Below the pieces are notes generated by a model. That model made no database searches and was not told the DNA's origin. It saw nothing but the letters and a program-made list of their open reading frames with translations. From contig JAIUCV010000023.1 of the NCBI GenBank assembly GCA_026724425.1, forward strand, positions 4,092,001 through 4,156,000: a stretch of 64,000 nucleotides of DNA, in the 5' to 3' direction. This document shows positions 47,269-60,768 of this stretch, piece after piece; position 1 is the stretch's first letter; each line of letters begins with the position of its first letter. The position numbers were made by a program, and so were the translations under genes. Source of the stretch: Erythrophleum ivorense (lineage: Eukaryota > Streptophyta > Magnoliopsida > Fabales > Fabaceae).

Positions 47269-50200
47269 TGTAACATCTGATTCCTCCATAAACATGAGAA
47301 ACGCAATGTTCGGTTTCTCCATAAACGTCAGAAATGGGCCAGATACAAAAGGAAATCCCTGAAATAGAAGGAATTGGGGCCAACTAAAATTATAATAAAA
47401 CTCTAAATAATAGAAAATGAGGATTTGAGCCTTGAGTTGCCCAGAAATCAAGGCCAGAATGATTCGATAAATTTGCTGAAAGGCCAGTGGCATTTTCATA
47501 AATATGGGTACTTTTTAAAAAACTCACAGGAGGGATTTTTAAATGAAAGTTTTGAGTTCTCCGGGGTTTTCAGAGGCTCCAAAAACCATGGGAAGCCCCA
47601 GGACCAGTGAAGCCCCTCCGGTGTACTCTTTTCGATGTCGATTGACCCAAACTTTGACCGGTTCGTTCAGGAAGGTTTTAGCGCCGATTTGAGTAATTCC
47701 AAAGGCATTTTATTAAATTGAGAATCTAAATTTTATGATAAAAAAGATGGTTCTCAAAAAAGAGCTAAAACGAAGCCAAACTAGAAATGCCATTACGAAG
47801 GGCGAAATTGGAAACCATTTTAAAAAGGAAGCTTCTTTCTTCTTCTTTATATGCCACGTTCTTTCTTTCCTCTCTAAGACCAAATTAATTCTGCCCAAAA
47901 CCAAAGGAGAAGCTGCCCTTCTTAGGCGCACAAGAGGAGGAAGATTTTGGAGGAAGAAATTCAAGATAAAGGTAAAAAATTTTAAGAAATTCCATATCCA
48001 TCCTTTTTGAAACTTGCCCCTTTCCTCTCAAGCTTTCTTTCTATGGTTTTAATAGAGAGTTTGGTGCTGTTTAATTTTGAAATTTGAGGGAGCAAGTCAA
48101 CCAAGTGGAAGAACAAGCCAAAGGAAGCAAGAAAACAAGGTAAAACTTTCATTCTTTGGTAGTTTCTTCCTCCCCCTTCCTCTTGCACAAATTTGGCCAC
48201 CATGAGCCCAATTCTTAGGGGCTGTTTTCTATCCAATTTATGGAGGGATTAGAGGTTTTAGATGGCAAGGATTAAGAAGGAACCAATAGAATCAAGAAAG
48301 GAGCATTATGAGACAAGATAGAACCATTAGGGATCCAAATGCTCCCTTGCAAATATGATTTTATATGAATATTCTTAGGCTTAATTGAATGTTTAAACAT
48401 GCTCCTAAGACCCCTAGAGAGCTTCCCACATGCACCTCCCATCCAAGAAAGCAAAGAAATTGCAAGAAAAACTAATGAACTCTAAGTAGAAAAAGTGTAG
48501 TGCATTTGAAGGGATTGTAAAAACTGATTTGATTCATGCATTCTCTAGCATATGTGAGTGCTTGTTTGAGTTCCTAAGACCCCTAAGAAGCCTCCCCAGT
48601 GGCTCTCCCATCAAGAAAAAATTGAAAACCTCTTGAACCCTAAATGCTTCCATAATGTTGACCTAGGACAGATGGACAGGTTAGAGAGTGTTTTAATTTA
48701 TTCTAGCCTTAGTTTGGGACTTTATATGATGGTAGAAGGTGGGAGGAACCCTTGGGAAAAATTTAGAAGCCATGGATTGGGAGATGAGGCAATGGCTTCC
48801 ATAATATGACCTTATGAAGCAACTTGTGTCTAGGCTTTTGTAAATGAATATGTAATGGCTCCAGGGACCTTAAATGAGGTCAAGAGGCCTAGAAATGGGA
48901 AGAGAATGGAGCCAAGAACTTGAATCATGTTGGTTGTTTCAATAAGCTATTTATGGAACCATTATGTGACTTATGGAACCATTATGTGACTTATGGAACC
49001 AAGTATGTTCTTAAATATAAGTTTAATGTCCTAACTTGTTTCAAGAGTGTAACTAGCTTCCATATGATGTGTCTAGGCCAAGAGAAATGATCTCCACCCT
49101 CTTGGGTGTGTGAGGTCAAGGAAGAGGAGTCAACGCCTAAGGAAAAAGTGTGTGAATGCAAGCAAGGTAGCTCTCTCCACCTTCTCTCATGCATGGATGT
49201 GTGTTTAGCTTGTTTTAAAATGTGTGTATGTGTATTTTCAAGGCATAAAAAATATGCTAGCATGATCTTGTTTGCCATGATTTCATGATGTCATGTTGTT
49301 ATATTTTCAAGTGAATGTATGATATTTCTTGAGTTTGCTTGAGTGTGGAGAGGCCAAGAACTCTTCACTATGGTGAGGATGAGCCAAGAACCCTTGAGTT
49401 TGGTTAAAACAAAGTAAAGAGTCTCCCAAAAGCAAAGTGGGCTCCTAAGAGTATAGTTGAGTCCAAAGTGCTTAAAGAATGGGTGAGGCAAGTCTAAAAT
49501 CTATGAGGAGAAGTGTGAGGCCAATCCAAACACTTGGTGAGCTCTTGAATGATTTGTATAGCTTGTTCACATGCTAAGCTTGCTTCTTGAATGCTTATGA
49601 TTTGTATTATGTCCATGCATGCATTTTTAAGGCTTGCTTTACATATATTATGTATGATTGAATGAGAGATGAGCTATTAGGATTCTTTGAATCTCATTTC
49701 CTCCTCTCCAATGATCTAACATGTTAGGTGGATCAAGTAATTATGGTGAAGGGAGCCAACAACCATGAAGAGCAAGGATTGACAAGCTTATGTATTATTT
49801 TGCCCATTTTGGAACCATAATGATCGTTCATAATGTATATGATGTTATATATGTACCATGAACCTTGGGACACATGTAAATATACTATTATGTGATGTTT
49901 AGATGTATGAAAATGATATATGACCCATAGCACTGATTTTGAGTATGAAATGCTAAAGTGTGCAATATGGAATTTTGATGGAAGTATACATAAGTGTGGG
50001 TTAGATGGCCAAAATGAGATGCATGAGGTTTGGGACCATTTGGGTAGCTCACTTAAGTCTCAAATGTACTTTTAGACTTGCCCAAAAGGTACCAAGACCA
50101 AGGGAAATCCATTTGGCAACTTTGGTATCCTATATGGAGCCAAAATTGACCATTATGAAATCTTATGTCACTTTTTAGCCAAATGAATTAGTCTTGATTT

Positions 50201-51713
50201 GAAATGTGACATGGAATTAGGTCTCAGTAAGAGATTTTTGAGAAGTTAAAGATCATAATTTTTGGAGGTCTACAGAATATTTGATCATTTTTCGAAATTG
50301 GCAAATTTTATGGATTTGGTCTGCTGCACTATTCAATTGGTCTGAAATTGTTTTCTGTCATTTGAGATCCAAATGATGTCCAATTGTCATGAAATTTTAT
50401 ACAAAGAAACTAATAAATTACAATGACTTGTACCAACTAGAAGCACCTCATTTGGAGGTTTAGAGAGGAAGATATGAATTTTTGAAGTTTCTGTCTAGTA
50501 TCAATAGCCTTGCCCAACTAGAAGTATTGTTCCATCGAATTTTGAGATCTGGGCTTAATGAACTGATTTGGAGATATTTTTTCTCTCTATTTGACATCCA
50601 TAGTTTTCTAGATTGGTATCATTTTCATGGATTGGATTTTTTTGGAATTAATTGGACATTTTTGAAATTCATATCAGTAAATTGTGACAGCATCAGAACC
50701 CAGCCTGACCTCCAAACAATTTCTCATGTCAAACGCCCTATGTATGGATTTTATGACTTATACATATTTTTAACATGAATTGGACATCCCAATATTTCCA
50801 GAATGACCAAGATTTCATGATTTCAATTTTTCTAGATTTAGTTATGATTTTCAAAATTTGCCCAGAAATAAGGCCAATTCTGGCCAAGAATGAATACCCA
50901 TTTCCCATGTCTCTTTTCGGTTTCTATGAGTTGTAAGTATATTTTTGGGATACAAATGAGTTGTAATGATGTAATTAAATATGAGGATGTATAGCATGAG
51001 CTCATCATTTGGAGGTCTAGAGAGGAAGATATAAATTTTTGAAGTTTTTGTCCAGTATCAGTAGCCTTGCCTGACCAGAAGTATTATTCCATCGAATTCT
51101 GAGATTTGGGCTCAATGAACTAATCTGGAGATATTTTTTCTCTCTATTTGACATCCATAGCTTTCTAGATTGGTATCATTTGCATGGATTGGATTTTTGT
51201 AGAATTAATTGGACATTTTTTAAATTCATATCAGTAAATTGTGACAGCATCAGGACCTAGCCCGACCTCCAGACAATTTCTCATGTGAAACGCCCTGTGT
51301 ATGGGATTTTATGACTTGTACATATTTTTATCATGAATTGGACATCCCAATATTTCCAGAATGACCAAGATTGCATGATTTCAATTTTTCTAGATTTAGT
51401 TATGATTTTCCAAAATTTGTCCAAAAATAAGGCCAATTCTGGCCGAGAATGAATACCCATTTCCCATGTCTCTTTTTGGTTTCTATGAGTTGTAAGTATA
51501 TTTTTGGGATACAAATGAGTTGTAATGATATAATTAAATATGAAGATGTATAGCATGAGCTCACACAATCCATGTGACACAGATTGACATTTTTAGATAA
51601 GACGCAAAGCGAAATTAATCCCATTCTCCTTGCTTTTTCTATGGGAAGCCTATATGAATCATGATAGAATGCTTAAGAATGACATGAAATGAGCTAGAAA
51701 CTATGGTGTTACA
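47269..51713 (+). mobile_element. Solo LTR, 4,445 bp, TSD TATGT
   Basis: Begins TGTAACATC (47269) and ends GGTGTTACA (51713), flanked by TATGT at 47264-47268 and 51714-51718. No reverse transcriptase or other domains, and no repeat of one end inside, so it is a solo LTR. A TTTATATGCC motif near 47846 followed by T/C-rich sequence could be its promoter in plus orientation. It includes a 20-bp direct repeat (TTATGGAACCATTATGTGAC, 48951-48998), an imperfect duplication around 48395/48568, and a 557-bp tandem duplication. This is long for an LTR but within the range known for Tekay/Ogre-type elements. Confidence 0.9.
50447..51563 (+). repeat. ~557-bp tandem duplication inside the solo LTR
   Basis: Copy 1 (50447-51004) and copy 2 (51005-51563) both run from TCATTTGGAGG to ATAGCATGAGCTCA. 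They share long near-identical stretches (for example GACATCCCAATATTTCCAGA) with scattered substitutions. Confidence 0.92.
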
Positions 51714-52310
51714 TATGTTATCAAATTTCATTTAGCTACATATACAACTTCAACTTTGCAAATGGAAACACTTTTTAAACAAGTGGCAAACCAAGGATTC
51801 TCAATCACAAACAAGTTTCAACCTTTAATCAAGGATAATAGATATTTGCAGCAAAATAAACCCACCTAATAGCTGCAGCAAAATAAAGCTTCACTATGAG
51901 GTGCAAATGGCAACAAAATGTAAATATTGTATTTTAGAGTTACAAAAGAACTAAGCTTCTCTTTGAATGCTTACCTGTGTTAGATGTGAATGTGAAGCTT
52001 CCCTTAGTGCAAAATGTTGATTTCCTGTCTTAATGGAATAAGGGAATTAGCTAAAAATGATGAAAAAAAAAACTACATGCAAATGTTTGCCCCTTTTCTG
52101 CCACCATTCAATGACTGTGTTTTGCTTATTAGGACATGTAGTATGTGTGTATTGTGGGATGGCAAAAAGGGCCAAGATCCATACACCAAACTGATGCATT
52201 TTAGAGAAAAGTAGGGACAAGAAGGAATGCAATAAGGAGATGATTTGATGGCAATCCACTACTATCTTTGCCAAGATGGCTTTGCCTCTTGTACTCCTTG
52301 TATTGGGGCC
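51714..52310. other. Intergenic DNA, nothing recognised
   Basis: No gene recognised. Overlapping frames on both strands (52014-52325) have no family features. Confidence 0.55.
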
Positions 52311-53487
52311 CGTTTGGTATATCACATAAGATCTGATAATATAAATTAATATAATATATTATGAACTTATCATTTGTTTAGTGCAAGTAATGTATTATAT
52401 AAGTTTATGCATTAAAGCTTTCTTATACATTAAAATGATATATAACATAATTATACTTTGGAGAGTAGTATTAAGACTGATTAGGTTTTGATATATAAGA
52501 CCTTATCTATACTTTTTGATTTTAACTCCTTACTTATGGGGATATTTATTGGTTAGGCTGAGTTAGGTTTTAGCCTATCTTGATAAGGGTGATCATAGGC
52601 CTAGTATTAGAGTAACTCAATATTTGACCTGATTTGCATCAAAATTCTTTTTTTAAGCCTAATGTCTAAGCTTGACCAAATTTAATTAGTATTAGTTGGA
52701 ATCAAGCTAATTGGGTTATTTTTAAATTTTTGGTAAAAATTATAAAATGACCCTAAAAAAATAAAATATTTAAATAAGTCCTTTTAAAATTACATTTTGC
52801 TACTAAAACTTTTTCATATAAGTTTCTATAAGATAGTTTTTTAAAAAAATTAATAGGATCGAGATGAGATTTAGTATCGAATTAGGTCTAATTGGTTTAG
52901 TATGAAATTGTACTAAATTTGTTTCTCAAACTAGATAAGCTATTTCTTTTTATATTTGCTAAAAATTATAAATTGACTATTAAAAAATAAAAACTTCATA
53001 TCAATCTTTATAAAATTATATTTTGCCCCTAAAAAATAAAATTTTCATATAAGTCTATATAAAATAAATATATTTTTTTAAAAAAAATTCATAGAATTAG
53101 GCTAAGCTAATTGAAACTGACTAATATAGTTAATCCGACCTAATCTGTCTAAATTATTTTTTTACTACTTAGCTTGATGTGATTAGGTAAGATTAGGTTG
53201 CCCAAGTCATCATGCATTATATGCAGTCTTATTCATCCATACTCTCCCTCTAAAAATTAATATAACAATAAATTTAGATAAATATAGTATATTTTTTAAG
53301 TAAATGGTATTTTTGTCAATAGAGTTAGATTTTTATCTTATCCAATGTTATATAATGTATCATCAAATAAATGATAATATTATTTTATATAATTTTTTTT
53401 GATAATACATTATTTTATGTAATATCACATATAACATTGTATAGTTTTAAAATTTTATCAGGCTTTATCCTATATATTGTAACAAAT
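52311..53487. mobile_element. Possible TIR-type non-autonomous element
   Basis: Left arm GTTTGGTATATCACATAAGA..CTGATAAT (52312-52340) resembles, in reverse complement, the right arm around 53452-53487 (TTATCAGGCTTTATCC.ATATATTGTAACAAAT). The body is AT-rich with GATTAGG/CCTAATC motifs and an imperfect duplication with a period of about 230 bp (about 52736 and 52966; ATTACATTTTGCTACTAAAA / ATTATATTTTGCCCCTAAAA). No target duplication found. Confidence 0.35.
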
Positions 53488-54769
53488 GAATTCTTAGTAA
53501 ACAAAACAAGTAAAGTGTAATATAAAAATTGTTTTATAGATAGACAAATATGTTATTCAATTAATTTTAAATTATAAATAAACATAAATAAAAATAGGAA
53601 CTAATTAAAATAGGATATGTTATCAGATTTTAAATATTGGGCGACTGTATACGTTGAAGTCATGCATATTTTTTGAGTTATTAAAATTTGAAAAATATTA
53701 AATAAATGATAAATAAATTATATATATATATATATATATTTATTTATATGCTCAAATTTTTTTCTTTTATGTAGTTGATATAATTTCATTTTTAATTTAT
53801 CTACTTTACACGATGATCATTTTAATTTTTTTATTTCATAAGTAGTATTTGTCATCATTTAAATAGATTGAATTATTATTTTTCCTCTTTTTACCACAAT
53901 TTTAAATATAAAATAAATTTTAAAAATTTATTTTATTCATCTTTTTTATATGATATAATATTAAGCCAATATCCGCTTAACATTTATGTGAACATTTACA
54001 AGCTGCGATAAATAAATGTTTAACTAAGATAGAATATTCTGAAACTATTCATTTATTTCAATTTTATGCGCTTATCATCAATTTTTACCAAATGTTATGT
54101 AATATAAAATGGTCATTCGCTAAATGGTTTTCACTAATGAATCACTTTTGGTTGCAGTCTGTAATATTAAGATATTGTCATTTTTGTTCTCTTCCAGTTA
54201 GTTGTACCAAAAAATAAGTGCAAAGCTAATAATCATTAAAAAAAGGTCAAAAACTGTTTTTTGTTGTTCGATTACGTAACGTATTGTCTTTTTTTATTAA
54301 TATAAAGTTACATGTATATTCTATTTAAACATGCGATTAAATAAAATATACAAAGGGTTTAAAATTATTATTAATTGTTAGATTAAGTAACCCATTTCAT
54401 ATTTCTTAATTTTAAAAATTATTTTTTATTTGAAATTATTTATACGTACTTACTCTTACTTTTAAAATGATTCACACACACACACACACACACACAACGT
54501 ACATAGAAATATAGGATGTAGGATGCAACTATTTTACTGAGATTTTATATTGCCAAAAAGGATTTGAGATCTTACTTCTTTTAGGAAAAAATAATTTTGT
54601 CAATTTTTATAAAATATCAAGTGCATTACCTTTTAGTTATGATATTAATATTAGGCATTTTAATATTAAAATATTTTAATCTAAATATCTCTGAGCAAAT
54701 GGCTTAAATAAATTCGAAAAACTAGTAACAAATCATTTATTTTTATTTTTATGTTATTTAATAAGTTGA

Positions 54770-54805
<36 letters not shown>

Positions 54806-57800
54806 GTACGTATGTTGTGTATATTTCTTTATCTCCTTATAAATAAAAGTGGATTTAATTTTTTTTTTTAAGTGACAGACATCTTATTGCAATTAATACT
54901 GCTACATCAATGCAATTAGCGATAGTATCTTTGACCAAGTCTGCGGGAGAAAAAGTTATTTAAAACAAAAAAGGTAATTATTTTAGTTAAATGAGACGTT
55001 TGAATTAGGTTTTTTTTATTAAAGAAGAAGCTATTCTTGAGTGGCAATAAAAGTAATTTTTTTGTTGCAAAAAGCAAGTAAAAAATTGTGCATTCTTTTT
55101 AAAACAAAACAAAAAATTATTTTTTAATGATAATTATACATACTCAAAATTATTGATTATCACAACTATCGTTAACTTTTTTTATCTCTTCTCTTAAATA
55201 TATACCCTTTTAGTAATTTGATAGTAAAAAGCATTTTTGTTTAAATTTTGTCAAACAAAATAATATTACTAAAAGTGTCTTATCAAATGATTTTGTCAAA
55301 TACAATTTTTCCAGTAAAGCTTCATTTAAAGTAAATTATTTCAAGATAAATAAAAATTCACGGCAATTTCAAGCAGGTCATCAACTATAGAGGGACAGAG
55401 GACCAGGGAGCACTTAACTCCCAAAATTTTGAAAATTCTTTTTAAATCTATGGAGAATTTTTATGTGGCTCGTTAGAAAATAAAACCTACATATGACTTT
55501 TAATCAAAAACAAAATTTGCCTGTGTGTGAGAAATATGTTAATACAAGCTTATGTATGCTCAGAGAATTAACAACTAAAAAAAGGCTTATCTGTGTAATT
55601 TAATGTCAATAAATTTAAATGCGAAAAGGGCTAATATTCTGTTTCCACTGCTAAAATCCTTGTTTTTCTAGAATAGATTCAAAGTTTTCGCGGGGAGCCT
55701 CGATTATTAACCAAAAACAATAATTTTCTTGGGACGCAGAAAGTCCAGATATTTCTCCGCATTAATTTCCCGGACCAAAGGCCTATTTCGGTTTATAAAT
55801 ATAGGTCGTATCAGAGACCCTCCTGATTTGTCTACTTCCACTAATTAATGCCAATGTTGTTTTTATTTGGGGATTTATAATAAAAAAATATTAAATAATA
55901 GTTATAAAAATATAATAAATATAGTAAAAAAAAAGAAATAAATTCGTTCCTTTTTCTCCAACCAAACTGAAGTTAAAGTTTTGCTTCGCGAATGGGGTAC
56001 TGTGGGTATGTGGGGTACTGGCTGCCAAGGGGACCATGCGAGAGCGAGAGTGCCAAAATGACACTGCATATTTTAACTGAGCACTTACGATAGTCGTTTG
56101 TTAACAGGGGATTCAATTAAAAAAAAAGTTTAAACTATGGGAATTTACTTATAAATTTTTAAATAAAAATTATTAAATTAAAAATTAAATTAAAGTTAAC
56201 AATATAATTAATCATTTATCTATTATAATTTTACTTTATTATTCTTCTATTTACTCTTTCTAATTTATTTTAAAGAATATGTTTACATCTTTCATTGTTT
56301 AATGTTTTTTCACTTGTACATTTTTGTATTTGTCCTATCTCTAAAATTTTTCAGTCTTTCTTTACAAGTTTGATAAATTATTGTCAAATTTTCCATAAAT
56401 TTTATTTTATATTTTTGTTTTACTTGAAAATCAGTCATATAAAATGTTAGCATATGAGATGAACTATATAAATTGAGACCTATTTAAGGGATATATTATC
56501 TTTCATATTATGCACCGCGGCAGTGCACAAATAGGGTGCATGCCACAGTGCCTTATTTTAATACAACATGTATTATGTTAATTTCGTAATGTGTGTACAT
56601 ATATATTATATAATAATTTATAAATATATTTTTTTAAAATATATATTATAACATATAGCTCTCTCCTTCATCCACAATGAAAATTTTTTTGCCTCCATCC
56701 ATGGCCCTTATCACCTACTTCAGGTTTATTTAGGATTACTTTGGCTTTTGCTTTTCTTTTGATATTTTTTAAGAGTTATTGTTGCGTTTGGAAAACATCA
56801 TGAGATATTTGTAAAAACAGTTATAACTATTATTAATTTCACATGCTTAAAAGGACTTATTATTTTTAATTAAATTTCAGATATATGTCTCTATTATAAA
56901 CCTATTAGTACTATATTTACATTATTACTTATATATATCTTCTTATATTTTCATTAGTTTCTCAGCCACAGTGGCTACCTATACACAAATATCATATAGA
57001 CAAATTAATCTCACATATATTTCTATTCCTAATTTGATACAGATGCTAGCCTGATGAGTTTTGAATTTTTATCTTTAAGTTATTTATTTCAATTTAACCT
57101 AAACACATTTTCGTTATTTTAATAACTTAAACTAAAGTTCTTTGGATATTTAATATTGCCAAAAAAAGAGTTATAAAGTACATTCATTATGTCACCCTAC
57201 ACATTATCTAATATTATTTTTATGCTTTCTAATTATATAGTAGTTTTTTATAACTCCTTTAGCTTTTTTATAGCCACAGTATTTCTAAACCAAACCTTAA
57301 TACGTCAGTAGACTACTAGGGTCTGTGATGTTACGAGCCGATCCGAGTATACTCCTCTGGAAAAATGCAGAACTCAAATTTAATATTACTATTATTTATA
57401 TATTTTCTTAGTCGCAGTGAGTTGATTGTTTCCAAAGTATCTAAGATTCTTCGATTTAACACTGGACTTACGGATTTAATAAATTTTTATTAGTAATTTT
57501 TTTTGAAAAAATCTTCTCCACAAACAATAACAATTACAGAAAAATATATGAAAACACTAGGCCGATTCTACCAACTTTGTCAATGATCTGAGCAACTATA
57601 AATAATAGCATTCTAATTTGTAAATACAAACAATGTTTTTTGAACTTTAGAAGAATGTCAAACTCTCAATATATAATTTGAAAAAATATAGTATCATATA
57701 ACTACATTTAAGTCCATTATAAGCGTTAAAAGCACAACCGTTTACTTTTCACCTAATTTTTTGGCCTTATCATTAATGTGCCAGCCTGTTTATATGCTTA

Positions 57801-58200
57801 TAGTCTGAATTCTGAAAGTGTCTTCCTCATTTCCTTTCCTACCAGGCTACCACCATTAATTTCAACTTTTATTGTAATCAAGTGTCGGTAAGTCACAGCA
57901 TTAACTGCGAATCTTCTTCGGCTGTTTGATGTCTCTCTCTCTCCTGTCGTTTGTTTTCCCCGTTTTTCTTTCTTGTCACGTGCTGAAAAACGACGGTATT
58001 AAGTTTTATGAAAGAAATAGCTGGATATGAGCAATTTCTTGTCACATGACTGATGAGAGCGTTTTAAAGAGAGAATTTTACGAATGAAGATCGGTTGGGT
58101 AGGTATTAGTCTATCTTTGCGGGGTTTCTTTTTCCCGATCGGGTAACAAATTCAAGGATATATTTTTTTTATTAAACTTTTAAAAATTACAAACAAAATT
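53488..58200. other. AT-rich intergenic DNA with microsatellites
   Basis: No gene recognised. Contains (TA)n at 53720-53739, (CA)n at 54473-54497 and TATG-type repeats near 54773-54800. Two patches are less AT-rich: 55660-56090, with a TATA-like TTTATAAATATAGG (55792-55805) but no long frame after it (a 33-codon frame starts at 55992), and 57770-58140, with CACGTG near 57977. Confidence 0.5.
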
Positions 58201-58242
58201 GAAAATTAGCCCGTAAATCCAGTGAAGGATAGTTTCTCTTCC

Positions 58243-58270
58243 TAATTCCTCACTATCCAATGAGGAATTA
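58243..58270. other. Perfect 10-bp hairpin
   Basis: TAATTCCTCA (58243-58252), an 8-base loop, then TGAGGAATTA (58261-58270). No U run follows and no gene is near, so no terminator function is implied. Confidence 0.7.
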
Positions 58271-60312
58271 GCGAAAAGATATAAATCCTCAGTGATTCAC
58301 TCGGATCTGGAAAAAGACGAGGATATGTTCTTGTATTTCCTTGTGAGGACATAGTAAAACAATTCTTAGCAGGAGAATAAGGAAAGAATTTTCTATATTA
58401 AAATTTGACAATATGTCCAAATCACTATTCTCTTTTTAACAAGTCACTCTTCTTGCCCCTTGAGAATATTTCTTTCCCTTGCACACTGTTGCGTCCGTTG
58501 TGCCATCCCCGTCGCTCATTGCTGGTGCATCGTCCCTCTCTCTTCTCTGTGTGTTCACGCGTGCATATGTTTCTCTTGCTATGCCATTGCCCGTTCATTG
58601 CAAATTTCTTTCCCTTGCGTTGATTCATCCTCTTTGTTGTCGTGATTGTCTAATGTTCCCCTTCGTTTTAGATTGTTTGTTTGTCTTCCTGGATTTTGTT
58701 TCCAAACTAACAGGATAACCGAAAACTGTTTGTTACCCATATTGTATCATTATATATATATATATATATATGTATATTTGTTGAAATTTAGACAAAGGAA
58801 ATTTTTTGTGGTTTAGAAAGTATTGATATTCACGGAAAAAAGTGAAAATCGACCTCAGTCAAAGAACAATGCAGTGCCGTGCCAGTGAATCCATCCAGGT
58901 TAAGTTGTCAAATTTCATCATGGCAAGTCACATTGAATTTAACCAAAGTAGACCAGAATAATAATATATTCCATATCTATCTTAATCATTGATTTCTAGA
59001 TTAGATGAGACACTTAATGGGATTTGTAGATTGCTCCTAATGATTTCTGAGGTGGTACATGGCTATAGTTTGATTCAGTTAACCTGATTACTATTTTATG
59101 TTCCTTCATTATATGGGTCTTCAAATCTTTGGTGTCATACCAGCTGTTAGATATAAATCCTAATTTAAGGTTTGAATCCTAGAATCCTTTCTTTTTTTTG
59201 TTTTTGTCCATTTTGCCATGTTAATGGTATGGCCTGCTGGTTTCCTTGTAGTTCAATGATTCAGGTTGTGACTCATGGATTAATACAACTGTCATTTTCT
59301 CTTTTGTTAGTTGTGTCTCCTTTAGCAAAAGCAACTTTTGTTTCAACTATTTTGTAATGATTTTTTTTAAAAGACACACTTTACTATATTATGTATAGAT
59401 TTTATTAATTAGTACATTAATAGGAGTTTAAAAATATCTCATGCATAAGTATAGGATTGTGATCCTATATAGTAACGTATTGTATATTTAGATGAGATAG
59501 TGAGATAAAAAAGGAAAAGTGTGTATATAATTTAATTTTTTTATTAATATTTTTTTTCTTTCTCTCTTTCTCTCTTTAATTACACATTTTACATTTATTT
59601 GCTAAATACGAATGATCTAGGTTCTCAAGTATGTGGTATAGGGAATATTTGAGTAACACGCAACATACTCAATTACCAATTGGAACTGACTGGATATATG
59701 AGCTTATATTCCTTATATGATAGAAGAAATATTTGCATCAAAGTATATATGGTATATATGAGCTTATATATGGTATGATATAATGTACGTCATGGCTAAT
59801 CAACTCTAGAAAAATTTGATAACCATAGAGTTTTTTCTTTTTTTCTTTTTTAAAGCATTACGTGGTTTGCATAATATTTCTAATAACATTACTTGATATG
59901 ATTTTTCCTTGATTATTAGGGCTTGATTGTCACATACCTGTTGTGTTTGGTTGGTATATCTTGTTGTTATCGGCAAATTCTCTTCAAATTCTTACATATA
60001 GATGCTAAACAAATCAATAAAGTAAGGGGGTAATAAATATATGAAATGCATCATTAACCAATGATAAAGTTATTGCTCCATTGGCTTACATTGCATATGT
60101 TGCATCCATTCAGGCATAATTAGTATAAAACTTAGCTATTGGAGCTTTCTATCGTAGCAATACAAGCTGCCATATCAAATTGGCTAACATCCTGCAAATA
60201 ACTAATTAATGCCTATTGGGAATTGAGGACTCCCCTTTAGCTCCAATTCACTTATAGGCACAGTGGTTGATGTTAATAATGTAATTATTGCTACTATTCC
60301 TTAAACGTTCAA
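58271..60312. other. Intergenic DNA, nothing recognised
   Basis: The GC-richer part at 58400-58720 has overlapping frames on both strands without family features. A (TA)n tract lies at 58750-58771, and a short repeated piece (ATATATGAGCTTATAT) near 59693 and 59753. Confidence 0.5.
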
Positions 60313-60406
60313 ATTGATGATGATTTATTCTTAACATTAAAGATATTGATAGTGTTGAAGTCTTCAAGGATGAGGAGGAAGAAGTTGACCTATATGATAC
60401 AAACAC
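60313..60406 (+). repeat. Inverted repeat, left arm
   Basis: Similar to the reverse complement of 61622-61717: GTTGAAGTCTTCAAGGATGA..AAGAAGTTGACCTATATGATACA against TATTAAAGTCTTTAAGGAGG..AAGGGGCTAACCTAGATGATACA. It could encode an acidic peptide rich in D and E; no family recognised. Confidence 0.6.
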
Positions 60407-60467
60407 AATAGGGGTTTAAGGAAGAGCTCCTTAACGAGGGGTTAGTGAGGGAATAGGAAGACATAGT

Positions 60468-60768
60468 TCTCTTGCTACATTCTAGTCACTATTTAGCAAG
60501 AGAATTTTTCCTTTTAGATCTCTTCCTAAATTCCCTTGCTAATAAATTGTGGAGGGATATTCCCATGGAAAATTTTCTTGCAATAATCAGATTAATTTGG
60601 CCAAATTGCCTTGATATTTAACTAGGGAATTGAGAAGGAAATTCCCTTGCTAATCCTCCCTATTCTCTCGCAAACCCCTTTGCAAGTTGTGCTTATTCTC
60701 TTGCTAATTTGTAACTAATGGCTTGATACACTCCCTTGTTAATTCCTTGGTACTTTCTCTTGCTAATA
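60468..60768. repeat. Clustered CTTGCTAAT motifs
   Basis: Variants of YYCTTGCTAAT at about 60468, 60533, 60642, 60697, 60731 and 60757, plus one inverted (AGCAAGAGAAT, 60494). Such clusters occur as subterminal repeats of DNA transposons, but no termini are visible. Confidence 0.5.

Noticed and set aside
47735..48236. Lys- and Phe-rich frames on both strands
   Set aside because: Inside the 4.4-kb solo LTR; low-complexity leader-like sequence.
58405..58718. Overlapping frames on both strands
   Set aside because: Several frames open at once reflects composition; no motif, no conserved start, no neighbouring exon.
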